Assembly: GCA_034509425.1 (NCBI GenBank)
Contig: JAVTVJ010000458.1
Coordinates: 1,054,001 to 1,118,000 of the forward strand
DNA: 64,000 nt
Direction: 5' to 3'
Origin: Eopsaltria australis
Taxonomy: Eukaryota > Chordata > Aves > Passeriformes > Petroicidae
Position 1 is the stretch's first letter, and each line of letters opens with the position of its first letter. The notes beneath the pieces were generated by a model, which saw only the letters and a program-made list of their open reading frames with translations, ran no database searches and was not told the DNA's origin. The translations under genes and the position numbers were made by a program. Shown here piece after piece: positions 12,705-26,059 of this stretch.

Positions 12705-14420
12705 AATGCCTTTAAACTGCTGAAAACAAATTTTCTTGGTCATTAACTGCTGAGCATTAGAATTTTTCCCATTCATTAGGATCATTTAGTATTTGTGAAA
12801 TTATCTGAACATCATTTAATTACTTGAAATTCAAAATCATCACCAGTTTCAGTCATCCCTTCCTGAAAAACCTTCTTCAACTGCCAACATACCAAATATT
12901 TACCAACCATGAATGCCTATATATAGTGAATAAAACGTGTAAATGTATGCAGTAGGAAGCAGTGCTCCTTTCAAAGTCTCTGGGCTTTGGTACCAAAAGG
13001 ATTTGGCATGATTCGTTAGAGGAGAATCTCAGAAGGAAAGCTGAAAGTGAAGAGCCTAAAAAAAGCTCCTTCCACTGAAGTGCAGCAGAGAGACAAAAGC
13101 AGCAGCATTTTTTAAACAAAGGAGAAGCTGTTTAAGTTCCCACAAGCAGAATTTCACATCACAGATCCTACACAGGAGCTGCTTCTTTTCCTTCAAGCTG
13201 AAATTCCAAGATCTGGATCAATATTGCACATCCACAGCTCGCAGATGCAGTTCCAGGGTATAATATAATGCAAGATGCCTCCAGACACTAACTCAGCACC
13301 AGGCAGTGCAGTTAAAATATCCGAGTGATTTGCAAACCAGCGAAGTTTTATGAACCACTTCGCATCACCTCCAGTATTTTTAAAGCACTATGTGTATATT
13401 TAAACAACAAAAGGAAAATGAAATCAGTGTGACACCAGCATTAGTCTTTTTGATGTCTGCAGCACACTTATGTCAAGATTTCTGCCATAATACAACTTAA
13501 AACTTTCTGACAATTCACAGACTTCCTGAACATTTTGAAAGTGTTCAGAAGTACTTACGATGCTGGTGGTTGTTTTTCTCATTTTGGGAGGAGGGATGAC
13601 ATTATTCTTAGAATTAGAGATATATTTTGCAGTAATTTCCCTGGTCTGCAAGTACAAATAGAGGCCTGTGCTTGCTGCCATCCAAACATTACTGAATTAC
13701 CCCTTGTCCCAAGGTCTGAAATTAATACAGTCCATGTATTGCACAGATACAAACTGAAGTTCCAAAACCTATGTTTAAAATACTTAGCAAACCTTACAGC
13801 GATTTATATTCAGATTTCTGGCTACATTCATGAGCATGAAAACCACATGAGAGCTTCCCATTCAGCCTTCAGTCCAACACTTCTTTCCTGTGCTCATGGG
13901 TGTAAAATACTCATTTCTCAATTTTTGTGAAGCTGGATGCCATTAAGGATAAATGGAATAATAATAATTATATATAATAATATCTATAACAGAGCTGCAT
14001 GCAAATGCACATTCAGGGAGACAAGTGGTGGCTTCTGCTACATAAAATTAAAGCCTTCATTAGGAAGAGGCTGGTGACAGAAACTGCCCAAGTGATAACA
14101 AAAGGCCTGATAAGAGAGTTTTGCCACCAAGGTGAGCATTACAAATTCTGGCACCCATCATGATTGACTTTTTTACTAGATCACATTGTACAATGAGTCT
14201 GAGAATCCTCTAATTGCCATCAACAATATTCTGTTAAAAATGCCTTTCAGCAGCCCAGTCAGATCAGTTTTAAAATAAGGACATTCAAGGTGTGTGGTGA
14301 AATGCAGCAATGATTAACTGTGGAACAGTCACTCAAGACCTGAGCCTTTTCTTTAAACAACTTTGGTTTACAAACCCTGTCATTTCTCACCACAGATGAG
14401 AGCTGTCATTCAGGGGGAGC

Positions 14421-14436
14421 TGTCACTGTAGTGACA
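14421..14436. repeat. 16-bp palindrome TGTCACT-GT-AGTGACA
   Basis: Perfect 7-bp inverted arms with a two-base spacer. It could be a site for a dimeric DNA-binding protein, but a single such site is weak evidence. Confidence 0.5.
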
Positions 14437-16240
14437 CACTGCAACACGAGCTCCAGGGTAATTGTGCTGATTAGGAAACAAAATATTCATGTCCCATTTG
14501 AGTGAATGGGAAAATTGTAAGACAAATCTGTGCTTGGTTAAGTTAATAACCTACCTTGTCTTCAGATCTGTTCCTGTGGGAAGTGGGAGCACAAAAGTGT
14601 GCATCACATGAACTTTTAATGCCTTTTCACATGGAACTCACTGTTCTTTCCAGGGTAATCACTTAAAAGGTCGTTTCAAGTTCATGAATCCAGTTTCTGG
14701 AAACGAGAGAGGGCAATGGATCAAGAGCAACAGTGCAGCAGCTAAATATTGAAATGCACAGCTGTCAATTAAAAAGTACTAAAAATTACAAAGAGACCAA
14801 CAGAACCATAAAAGTAACTTGGGGGCCCTTTTCCCTCCAGTTTTCTGGAGGTGCCAAAACATTGGGCAACACCAACATTTTCATCAAGAGCAAATATGCA
14901 AATCTGCCATAAGTACCAGTTTATTGGCCATAAATGCAGTGTACAGAATCTCGACTGAAAACAAACTAAACAAAAATTGGACAGCTGTCACAGTGTTTGT
15001 GTGAGAGTCCCTTTTCTGGAGAACTCCTGAGGAACAGAAAGGAGGAGGAAAAGCAGCTTACCCCACTCTGCTAAAAGCCACCAGTAAGGGATAATTCTCT
15101 CTCTCTCCTTTCTCATTCACAATGAACAGATTTATTTTGTACTTCCAGTGTCTAATAACAGCTGTTATGCATTTACTGTGCCACTATCCTGACACAGCAA
15201 TGTTATCCTGCTTAACTCCGACTCTTTCTGACATAAAAACCCATCCACCACCACGACATTCCCTAATGCTGTGACAAACTGGCAGTGACCTGGGGCTCCA
15301 GGGCTCTTCCCAGTGCTCCCTGCACTCGATTTAACTCCTCCCAGTCCTAATGGGTGGAAGTTGTTAGAGGGTAATTGTAACAATCATAGAATCCCCATCA
15401 AATAGGAAATGCCCCACTTTAAGGCCAAGATTGGCAGACACTCTGCTTCCAGACAAGGATTTAAAGAACCCTTCAAGTATTGCTCTGTTGTTTTATTCCT
15501 CAGGTTAGTGATATTTTTCAGACGCTCCCAGAGTCCATTTCAGTTCAATAGGACATTGTCTTCAAACCCAACATTACCAAAAAGTCAAATTCAAACCACA
15601 AAGTCCCATTCCCACAGAACTGCCCTCACCCTCTGCTCGGATCTCCCACTGATTTTCTGTGGCTTTGTCAGAATTTCTGCTCCACCCATCTCATGGCTCC
15701 TCATACAGATCCCAAACGATGGGCATGGACACGATTTTCTTAAGATAAGGATTATTTTCCTCCACAAGGATTATCAAACTCCACAAATCTCACCATTTTT
15801 GCAAATGGATTTAACTGGGGAGGGGGTGTGGAAATGGGGAGAGATACTAAAAGCAGAATGGGCTTGTCCACAATTCCTATTTCCTTCTAAGATCAAAGAA
15901 GACTCATTTTACAAAACTTTTTCAGTGTCTGGTCCTTTTCAAGGACAGATGCCACACAGTTAGAAATGTTCATTTGTTTGTAGCAAAAGATTGTTAAGCA
16001 TCAGAAATTAGACATTTGTAGCAGTCATTTCTTCTTCTCCTGAAATACCCCTTAAGAGAGAGTTTAAAAAGTCAAACTCTTACTATCTACACGATTTCCC
16101 ATGTAAAGTTCCCTAAGGTTCTCATGAATTTCCCTTTTATGTCCAAATCCTCATGTGTTTGTAACCTGGTGCAGTGAACTGGTTCAGAGTTTAATTTAAA
16201 AGAGAAAAAAAAGGGGGAAAGAACATGGGGTGATGGAGCT

Positions 16241-16254
16241 AAAAAAAAAAAAAA
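16241..16254. repeat. A14 run
   Basis: Homopolymer of 14 A with no recognisable element beside it. Confidence 0.85.
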
Positions 16255-19200
16255 GATATTTAGAAAACAGAGTAAATATTAATCACAAATAGCAAATAGT
16301 TTAGTTCATCTTTTCTTATGGGTGAGCAAAAAACTGAAAAAGCTTCCTTCAGCCACATTTTTGTATGATCTGCAGTTGTTACATCACACAAAGTGGTGCT
16401 TGAAAGAAATTTTACTTGTATTAAAAATGAAAAGCTTATGTCTCTCTTATTTATGCAAACACCCCCACGGTTCAGCAGGCATTTGTTTATTCACTCTTGT
16501 TACCTGTTCTGTAAGTTTTTATAACCTTCTAAAACATGAAGTAGCACACTGTGCAATAGCTCCTTCAGTTTTCTCTGAAAATCCTTCCCAAACAGTGCCT
16601 TAATCTCTTTAAACACTTGCCCAGCATTCTCTGCATGCACTGACACCATGGAATGTCTTCCAGTAACAAAGGAAAATAGCAGCATGGTATTTATTTTATT
16701 TTCATTTCCCCTGAGCTGTAAGTTGTATTTGCAAGATAATGATTGCTTCATGAGCGATTAACCCATCATGTGCTTTAGATAGAAGTTGTTTATTCTGCAT
16801 TTTATAGCCAAAACAGAAAGGGTAGGTTTGTTTTTGTAATTACATGCTGATGACTTTTGGTATTAATATGAAAATCTTAATCAGTGGGACTGCCCTGAGT
16901 ATTCCTAAAGCCATGAGGCACAGAGGAATAAGCCAGCCTTTCCTTTCAGTAACAAAATTAAATAAAGCAAGGAAACAAGCTGCAATGAGCATGCCATAAA
17001 TATTTTTCAGAGGAGACACTCTCCATGCATTATTTCTCTCCTCACACAAGCTGACTGATGGGCACGAGGTGGGCGAGCAGTGGGAAGCCTCCTCTGATTC
17101 CTCTTCGATTTTCTGAGATCATTTTGCTCTTACAGGAAGAGCTGAAATGAACACAGAGGGGTTTGTGTTTGCTTCCCAAATGAAAGCTTGTCTCTCCCTG
17201 AGCTTTCTCAGTGACAGAGTGAGCAATCAGGCTCTGGCTGTGGGCAGAGCTCTCTGTCCAGGGCTGGCGTCAGAGCAGTGCACGACCCAGGCTCCATCTC
17301 TGCTAAACCATCACATGAATTTGGGATAGAGATCATCCAGCCTCAGAAGGCCAGATCTGAAAACAAACCATCTGGAGCTCCTTATCTACCTGTAAAACAG
17401 CAGATAGAAGCCCAAGAGATCAATTAAAATAAGAGGGGCATCCAAACTGGGAACATCTCAACATAGGAAATACCCGCAATTCCTTTATTCAAACAAAAAC
17501 AATGAGCTAAAGCCATGGTTTTTTGAGAAAGAACTATGTTTCAGGTTTGAAAACTTTGGAATTTGGGTTTTTTACAGTTATCAGTCATAGCTCCAAGTGA
17601 AATTAAAGAGCACAAACTATTTGAGCTCAGAAGGAAATACATTCAGCTCAATCCCTGTTGAAGAACTCGTGCCTTCTTTGTGCTGACTTCTATTTAAACA
17701 TGGAGAAATTACTCTTTAAAAAAAAAAAAAATAAAAAAGATTTTGAGACCACTTGGGATCAGCGGGATCAGAAAACAGCCAGTACTTCTTTGAAAGAATT
17801 GGTCAGAGGAGAACTGAATCAAGCGTAAAGCAGCAGGGTAAGACCTAGGTGAAAAATAAGAATACTGATCAAATTTGTAGCATTGCTTCAGTCACTTCAG
17901 GCAAGAAAGAGATTTGGAAAGTAGATTGTCAGCCAATATCACCTCAAACAGCTCCAGTGCAGCTGCCTTAACCAGGTTTACAGGAGCTCTTGATCTCAGA
18001 GATTGAAGGATTTTCAGAAATCCTTTAATTTTCCAAAGTGAGAGGAAAGTGATGCAGTTCAGGCTGACAGGGAATACTGGGATGGAGCAGAAACCATTCC
18101 CAGCAGAGGGAGAAGCACAAACACACACAGACCAACAGAGCATCCCCAAAACCCCAAAAACAAGCTTTGAACCACCGAATTCAAACCAGGAGAGTTTCCT
18201 TCAGCCTCACCAATTCTTGTCCATTCACTCTCCAGGCTGCACCTTCACATGAAGGCTTTTAAACCTGAAAAACTGAAATCCACCACGGGTTTCTATTTAC
18301 TGCTGCTAAATACACCTTCAAACCTTTCTGGCAGACAGTGTTTAGAAAAAGAAATCATGGTTGTTTCATAAGGAAATCAAACTAATATGCAATTCTTGTT
18401 CTCACACAGCCTTTCTTCACTCCCTCAGAAAACTTTTAAATCTGAACAGCCAGGCAGGCCAATGTTGTAAGGATTAGTTCTAAAAAGAGCAACAAACTCA
18501 GAAATGAAAAAAAAAAAATCATTTCCACTGTCCTTGAAAAGAACAGAACTATAGAACTATTTTTGCCCATGAAGCCTAAAAAAAAGAGAAAAAGTTAAAT
18601 AAAGAGGGGATCAAATAATTTAAAATCAAATAGATGTTTCTATAGAAAAAGATACTAAAATAATCCCAAACAGGAACAAAAAAGATGCTCATCTCTTGAC
18701 TCCTGTAGTTTTTAAATCCATGTTTTATTCTGATATTTCGCATTGACTTCTGGCACAGAGGACATGAACGAAGAGATAAAAACTCACGATGAAAAGTAAT
18801 TAATATTTCAAATTAAAATTAACAAACACATCATGTCAGAGCTTTTCTCAAAGATTATGCAATGACAGGCTATTTAATAAAGTTGACTTTTTTTCTTTCC
18901 CAAATTTTTCATTCCAAATCTTCCATTTTGGTTACTTTGATGTATTCTATATTCACAATGAGCAGTTTGAATACAGGAAGAGAACAGAAATGGTGAAGGA
19001 TGCTCCTAATATTTCAATTTAAAAAATCCTGACATTAAAGTTCATTTTTGTAAAGTTGCAAATCCCAAGGAATCCCTGGATAAACTCTCCTCTCTAGACA
19101 AGTTTATTACCATAAACTGTTAGTGAATTTATCTGATGGTTAGTCACACATCTTTATTTTCTCACATTTTTCTACAAAATGAGAGTAAAAAATAAATACT

Positions 19201-22200
19201 CAGCTGGAGGGTCTGAGTCCTTAATATTCTGTGTCAAAAGGTTTTTTTTATGCACTGTAGATATAATTTCTGGTAGTGCTTAAAACATTAATCCAAATCA
19301 ACAAGACTTAAGGGCACCTGCCAGTTCAGATTTCTGAGCAGCACTGGAGCTGCCAGCAATTGTGCACCACTTAAAAGTCAGTTTAATGTGTACACAGTGA
19401 AGAATAAATCTTAAGAAAGTCACTGAACTCCTGCTCTGTTGGAGACCTGGCCAAGGCATTAATTAGAGGTATTAGAGGTATCAGTTTAATAAGGTCCAAG
19501 TCCAGCTGCTGCTGAGAGTTTGGTGAATATCAGGATTTCTCTGCCCAGCAGCTCTCAGTAATTACGGCCTCCTCACTCCTCCAGAGAGGAGGTTCAGAGT
19601 TCACCCAGCACAAAACCAGCACCTCCCACACCTCCCAGCACAGGGAAAGGAGAGAGCTGCTGGAAGTGCAGTGCTGGGAAAGAAATGAGGAATAGATTTT
19701 GTGCTGGCTGATGTTGCTGCAGAGCTTTGCTCCACCTTCATGGTGGAAGGGAGGTTAAGAGAGGAACCTCAAAAGAGGTTCCCAGCACAGCCCTCCTCGT
19801 GTCCTCATCCCCAGGAATTGTCACCCCTGTAAGTCACAGCTGGACATTCCATTGACATTGGGATGTGGGGATGTGGCACAGCTTTGGGACAGACTTGATC
19901 AAGCAATAATTTTGCTCAGAGAACTTCTCCAGCCTCTAATATCCATATCTGCATGACAGATTAGGCAGCACATGGGAAGTTCAGGACAGCATTTCTCAAG
20001 ATGGTTTTGCTTTGCTATTAATGGTCCCTCCCCACCAGCTCTGCCAGGACAAACAGATGAGGCTGTGCTAAAGCAAGAGCAGATCTGGAATGACAGCAAT
20101 AAATGAGACAGGAGCATCACGAATGTGGTGCTGTCACAGTACAGAACCCAACTGACGTTCTTTTTTAGTTAAAAACACACAATTTTTAGTTAAAAGTCTG
20201 GCATTAGACAGAGAAGGCAATAGCTACATACAACATGCAGCTAAAGGATTACTGAAGAATGTTAATTAAAACATTTTACCCTATTTATTACTCATGCACT
20301 ATCCATAATTCATAGATCTTCGAGAAGTCAGACTAATTTACCATGATGATCTTCTTAAAGATGGCTGATAATTGGGAAATAGAATTCTTACCAGAACTTT
20401 GGGGGCTGAAGCTACACAATGAAAAACAAAACGCCAAGGAACTCAGAATTTTAGATACTGAGCTAAGTTCACAGAAAAGAAAGCTTGCATATTTAGCAGG
20501 AAGCCATCAAAATTCAAAATAGAAGCCAGCTTGAAATAAATGATGTCTTATTTTAGTAAGCAAATTTTGTTTAATTGCTCTTCAGAAAGGAATCCAGCTT
20601 GTAATGGAAGATAAAGTTTTCAGTGAGCAGTGCATAATCAACAAGCACAGCACAAACACAGCACAATAAAAACCATTCCCACCATGCACATACTCAATCC
20701 AGAGCACTGTGATTCAAAGGTATCAGTCATCCTTACTAAACCAGGGCAATGTTTTGACATGGAATCTGAACTGAATGCTTCTCTGAAGGACATTCAAATC
20801 CTTCTATAATACTTAAACCCAATTCACCACGATGCTGTTCCCACTCTGTGCCTCTACACCAAAATCAAACAGCTATTTTAATTATTGCAACACAAACAAA
20901 TGTTTCAGGGAGCTGGGGCCCTTTTGGAGTGGAATTGTGCCCAAGTTAATGAATTCAGCCAGCGGAACTCAATCCTCTCAGCTCTCCAGACTGCCACAAA
21001 GAGCAAAACCAGAGATTTCCATGCCTTCTTATGGGAGAGCTCTGCCTGGCTGCCTTCCTTCCCCAGCTCTCTCTCTGCTAAGGAACAATTGATCTGTCAG
21101 AGCTTGGAGATGAGCTGATTAAACAATCCCAGGATTGCAAGGATTACACATCCCAGTATCTCCAGTCCACTTCCTCTCTATCCCCACTCTCACAGAGCTA
21201 TTTAACATTTTCTCTGCTTTTGTTTGTTTGTTCTGAAGTTTGTCTTTCCTCATTAGAGACGTTTGCATTCCTAGGGAAATGTGCACCTGATTTACATATT
21301 TGTTAAATCCAGGAATATAAACAGTTTTGAGCATTAGTGCACTGACAGAATGTCATGATGTAAATAATGCAAGAGTCTCACAATTATTCCAACACGTCTC
21401 TCTCAGGCTGATTTGTACAAGTGCTCTGCATTGTGGCTTTATTAAGGAAATTATTTTCATGCAAGCCAAAAAAGAAACAGTTACAAAAAAAAGAAAAAAA
21501 AAAAAAGTCTTAACTTGGAATTTTGTCCAGCTTCTTACACAGAAAAGAATTAAACGAGTGAGGAGAAAACATTAATAAGCCAAGTGAAAAATTTAAAGAA
21601 ATAGAGTTAGAATTTCCATTCCTGGTGAATATTGCTCTGCTGCTGCCAGGTTTGCAGAGAAGCCCCTTGAGAGCAGAGCAATCAAACCCTAAGAAATGTC
21701 AGAGTCACAGGACATTTGGAGAGCTGAGAGCTGGATCCATCTCAGAATTCCAAGCTCAAAAGAGCTTCAGCTACTGCATTTTCTCCTCTATTGTCAGCCA
21801 CAGAGAAACCAAGCAGCACCCTCAGACTGGAAGAATAATTCTCAGTTTTCAAGAGGGAATTCTCTGTGGCATCAGCTGACCTCATGACTTTCCTCGTTTA
21901 ATTCAGTTTCTGAGACGTTTTTGTTCTGTGGAAGTCAAACCACACCTTGATTTCCACGGGCCCACAAATGACGTGCAGCTTCAGAGATTGTTTTCTTAAT
22001 CCAAAGGGAAATAGTTCTCCCTTCTTTTTGTGTCTTTTCTCCTTTGAATACAAGGAGAGCTCTGCCATAGCCCAGCACCACCAAATATTTATTTGAAGAT
22101 AAATAAGAAACACCCATCCAGATCAGGGCAAGCAGAAGATGAGTGACCTCAGCTCACCCTCAAGCACATGTTTTAGGAGATGCATCATCAAATATTCTCA

Positions 22201-25200
22201 CAGGATAAAGAGCAAAAAGTTCACCTACTTTTTCCTCAAAACTGAAGATTTCAGCCCTAAAATGTTCATGTGTGAGGTGAGAAGCATGCACTTGGCTGTA
22301 ATTCTGCAAAAATAACATTATTTGACCTTCAGAGGTTGAAATTACACAAGCCACAGAACCAGAGTTCCCCGTTTTGAAAACTTCCTCCTACCTTAGTTAT
22401 CCTTACCCCTTAAGAAAGGGGCATTAAATAAAGTTGACTCTGAATCCTCTTAAAAAATAAAAAGCAGACTTGCTTTTTCATAAAGCAATAAAAATAACTT
22501 TATATGGTATGTATGAATATAAATAACCACATAATCATTATTGCTAAATATAGAAGCACAAAAAAAAATATCTTTATTTTATATATATGTTTTTTCCCCT
22601 GCAAAAACAGAGGTAATTTAAAAATCAGATACTGGTAGGAACATATTGAAAATATCTTTATGTCATAAACACAGTAATACAAGTCTGGCTTTGAATATTA
22701 ACATCTCAAGATTCAGGATTTTAAATCATGTTCAGTGTGTACACGATGAAAAACAGAATATTGTTGCTCAGAAGATTAATCAAAAATAGAAGCCAACTTG
22801 GAAAAACAACCAAAAAAACCAGATATGCCTTAGAAGATATTTTTCCTCCAAAATCTTTAAATCAAGCTAAATATGAAAAATGAAGTCAAACACAAATAAA
22901 TCAAGTTAAATCTGAAATATGACAGATGAAACAACAGAAAAATACCCAGATGTGGAATTTCTTCTCTGACAGACTCGAAAACTGTCAAGCCTTTGCTCAG
23001 AAGACCTTTACCCCTGTCCCATTTAACATGTGATGCTTTTTCCTTTTCCTCTTTTAATGGGCTCAAGGGCACCCTGGCAATCAGAGTGGTTTGTAATTTG
23101 TGTAGAGGAAGATTTCCATGCCAAAGGCAGGCAGGTCAGCACCGTGCTGGGTGAAAAACCAACTGATGGCTGGAGCTGGAGAGCCAAGGGTGGAGCTCAC
23201 AGTTTATCCCAGGATTTATCTTCCAGAATCACCCCTCAGGCCGCTGGGGGAAAGGGGAAGCAAAGAAAAGAGAAGAAATAGAGTTAGAATTCTGGGAACA
23301 GAAGTTTTCAATGGTAGGTTTAGGGTTGTGATGAATTTTCTTGGATTGAACGGGCTCCAGGCTGCTAAAGGAAACAGCAGAAGCCCAGGACAAACAAAGG
23401 AAAACCTTTGCCTTAGAAAACCCTTGGGAAATGGTTCTGTGGAATTCAAAGTACTGAGAACAGCAAGGCCCTCTCGTTAGGAAATCACACAGCATCCAGC
23501 CAAACTGTATTTATAAGTAAAAGTGAGATAAGATGTTATCATTACCCCAACATCCATCTCCTCCCAGATACGACACAGCAAGGCTATTAAATATTCCAGA
23601 TTTTCATTACTTTATCTCCAAAACTACTGAGTATGTCAAAGCTCCCATGCCAGAGAGAATTAATTTCTGATGTCTGATCTCATTGTAACTGAGGATATTT
23701 GGAATGGGGTTAATGATACACAGAAACCATTCTCTTCTGATTCCAAACTCATGATTTGCCCAGACACACAACATCTAAATTTCAAATTATCAAACATAAC
23801 CTGGATATTTACAAAGCTGAAAGAAAAAGCCAATGTGTGGTGGCCAGCCTCCAACATTTTGCTTATCTGGGGAAAAAAAATCTAACAAAAATACAGAAAA
23901 AAACCATTACTTAAATGTTATTTCTGCTGCTTGAGACACACAAGAACAGCCCACAGCTGATGCAAGTCAGGCCCTTTGTTTGGATGCAGTTTGCTTGGTA
24001 AAATCGGTTTGCCATGATGAATATAATATATAATTATTATATATTGATCTAATGAATAATTCCCATGTTGAGAATCTGCCATCTCTAAGATCACACTTTC
24101 ATTTGTGTTCCTATTTAATTTAAAAAGTCTCAGCTCCTGCAAACAAATGCACCCCATGTTTTCTCCCTGAGCCTTCCTCCTCTCTGCTTCAGCATTTCTT
24201 GCCTTGCAGAAGAATTTGCCCATTTTCAGTTCTGCTCGGTGTTTTATGAAGGCAAGAGGCATTTATAAGGCAGATTTACAGAGCCTGCAGTCAGGTGAAT
24301 TTCTGCTGAACATATTTCCTTACCCTAATGTCTGCAGAGCTGAAAGCTGCAGTCAGGTAACAACAGGAGAGGAAAAGCACCGGGAGGCAGATGAGAAGTT
24401 ATGTCTGTTTAATGGGCACAGGTTGTCCAGTGTGAAGCTTTTAAAGCATAAAACACAAACCAGTGAGTCACTGGTGGAGGAAGCAGCCAGGTCTGGAGCA
24501 GAACAGCTCCAGAAAAGCTGTTATCCCCTCAGAAAAAGGAGGTGAATCAGAGAACTGGAACATTGACTCAGCAAATGAATGCACGAGCACATGGTGCCAC
24601 AGATGCTGGGCCTCTGAAGGCTGATTTTCAGCTGTGCCTATGAAATGCAGAATTTCAGAGCAGTTTCATTACCTTGTAGGTTACAGAGAGCCAAGAGTAA
24701 ATTACTGCTCGCTGAAAAGCAATAGTGGCTGCAGAGTTGGATTGTACAATGTCCATTTTCATTAATAATCATCCTGCAAGTAATTTGAATGTTAATGAGA
24801 AAGCAAAGAAATGAGTTCTCAGAGCAGGCACGCTCCTGTCCACTTGAAAACATCGATACTGCAGCAGCCAGTGAGAGCATTATCTGCTCAGATTTCAAAC
24901 ACTATAAATATTAATACACCTTATATTACTCACTAAATCACACGTGATTAGGGAAGTCAGCATTCTGTGTTGTAAATATCTGTATTACATACAGAGCTAA
25001 GAAGGTTTTATAGAATTTTTTTCTTTAAATGTACAGCTAGATGCTGCTAATTCGCCTGCCACGGTAAAAAAAATACATTCAATTTCATGTTTTACATGAT
25101 AACCTTAAATCTTCTTACGATTATACTGCATGCAGGAACGAGCATGTTTGACAGAAACATTTCTAAAAACGTGGCTTTAATTCCTATTGCTTTGTTCTGA

Positions 25201-26000
25201 ATTTCTTCCTTACAGGAGAAAATGAGTTTATTAGAGAAGGGCTCAACACAAGCAACAGGAACAGTGTCGTTTACTGTGAAAACGGGCAAAAGCACTGCAA
25301 CAGTTCTTTATCATTGCTCATTCTTCCAAAATGACAACTTTATATAACACTGAGAAGAACTGACTGCTTCCCATCCCGTTGTTCTGACAGCTTTTGGCAC
25401 CAGCAATTATGACTCAATTTCCAACACCCGAGAGAGAGCGTTTGTGTGTGAGCACCAGAGAGGGGCCAGCTCCTCTTTAATCAGCTATTAAGCACAACAA
25501 AACAGCATTTGAGTTCTGCCTGGTCATTCTTCACCTTCCAGATTATCTGGGAAAAAGAAATAACAAGCTAGCAGGCAAATGAGAAAGGCTCAAAAATGCA
25601 AATAAAGCAGGGAAGGAGCAGAGGCTGCGAGCAGCAGCGGAGAACGGCCACTGCTGTAAATCTTGAAATGACAGGATGCTTATTCCACATGAAGTAGCAC
25701 TTACTTTCACTAAAGCCAGCCATTTATTTCTCCTGTATCTCCCCAAATAGGATAAGCTGGAGGAGGGGAGTTGGTAAATTTTATCTGCATAATAATTCAG
25801 GCATCGTGTGACAGCATATTTCTTCAGCAGCTCCCCAAACTATTCTACACCCCACAGAAGCCTTTCACATTAATAAAACCAGAAACACCAGGGCTGATCA
25901 GCCCCAAATCAAATGATCTGTGAGCAAACAAAACAGATTTGTGGCGATTATTTTTCCCTATGTGACTAAATTTTCATTTTTCTCTCCTAAAACACAATAA
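16255..26000. other. Non-coding AT-rich DNA, no gene seen
   Basis: Long featureless stretch with A-runs at 17718-17731 (A14) and 21494-21506 (A13, after an A8 run). There are small two-copy repeats near 19476 (ATTAGAGGT) and 19861 (GGGATGTG), and a nearly palindromic AT-only patch at 24020-24045. No CR1, LTR or exon is recognised by eye. The low repeat density is usual for birds. Confidence 0.55.
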
Positions 26001-26011
26001 GCATCTTCCAG

Positions 26012-26053
26012 GAGCAATACTGGGTGTGAATTTTTCAGTCCTGGGGTATGCAG
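26012..26053 (+). other. Candidate 42-nt exon (weak)
   Basis: A pyrimidine-rich stretch (TTTTTCTCTCC, 25976-25988) is followed by CATCTTCCAG ending at 26011, an acceptor-like site. Forty-two bases later comes CAG|GTAAGT (26051-26059), a full match to the vertebrate donor consensus. The 42 bases have a stop in one frame and are open in the other two. There is no homology I recognise, and the 9-base donor match is expected about once in a window of this size when both strands are counted. It may equally be chance. Confidence 0.15.
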
Positions 26054-26059
26054 GTAAGT

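Larger units (their letters stand above)
9406..16240. other. Non-coding AT-rich DNA, no gene seen
   Basis: Nothing coding is supported. A 184-residue open frame at 15409-15963 starts with ATG but has no domain, no close homolog that I know and no flanking exon signals. Small palindromes occur at 12685-12704 and 14421-14436. A short 'caatcatagaatcc' near 15381 recalls a CR1 tip but nothing after it matches. Confidence 0.55.

Noticed and set aside
15381..15400. CAATCATAGAATCC resembling the CR1 tip
   Set aside because: The following bases do not match the CR1 3' region.
15409..15963. 184-residue ATG-initiated open frame
   Set aside because: No recognisable family, ordinary base composition, no exon signals; one such frame is plausible by chance in 64 kb read in six frames.
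24020..24045. AT-only near-palindrome
   Set aside because: Imperfect, and expected by chance in pure A/T sequence.
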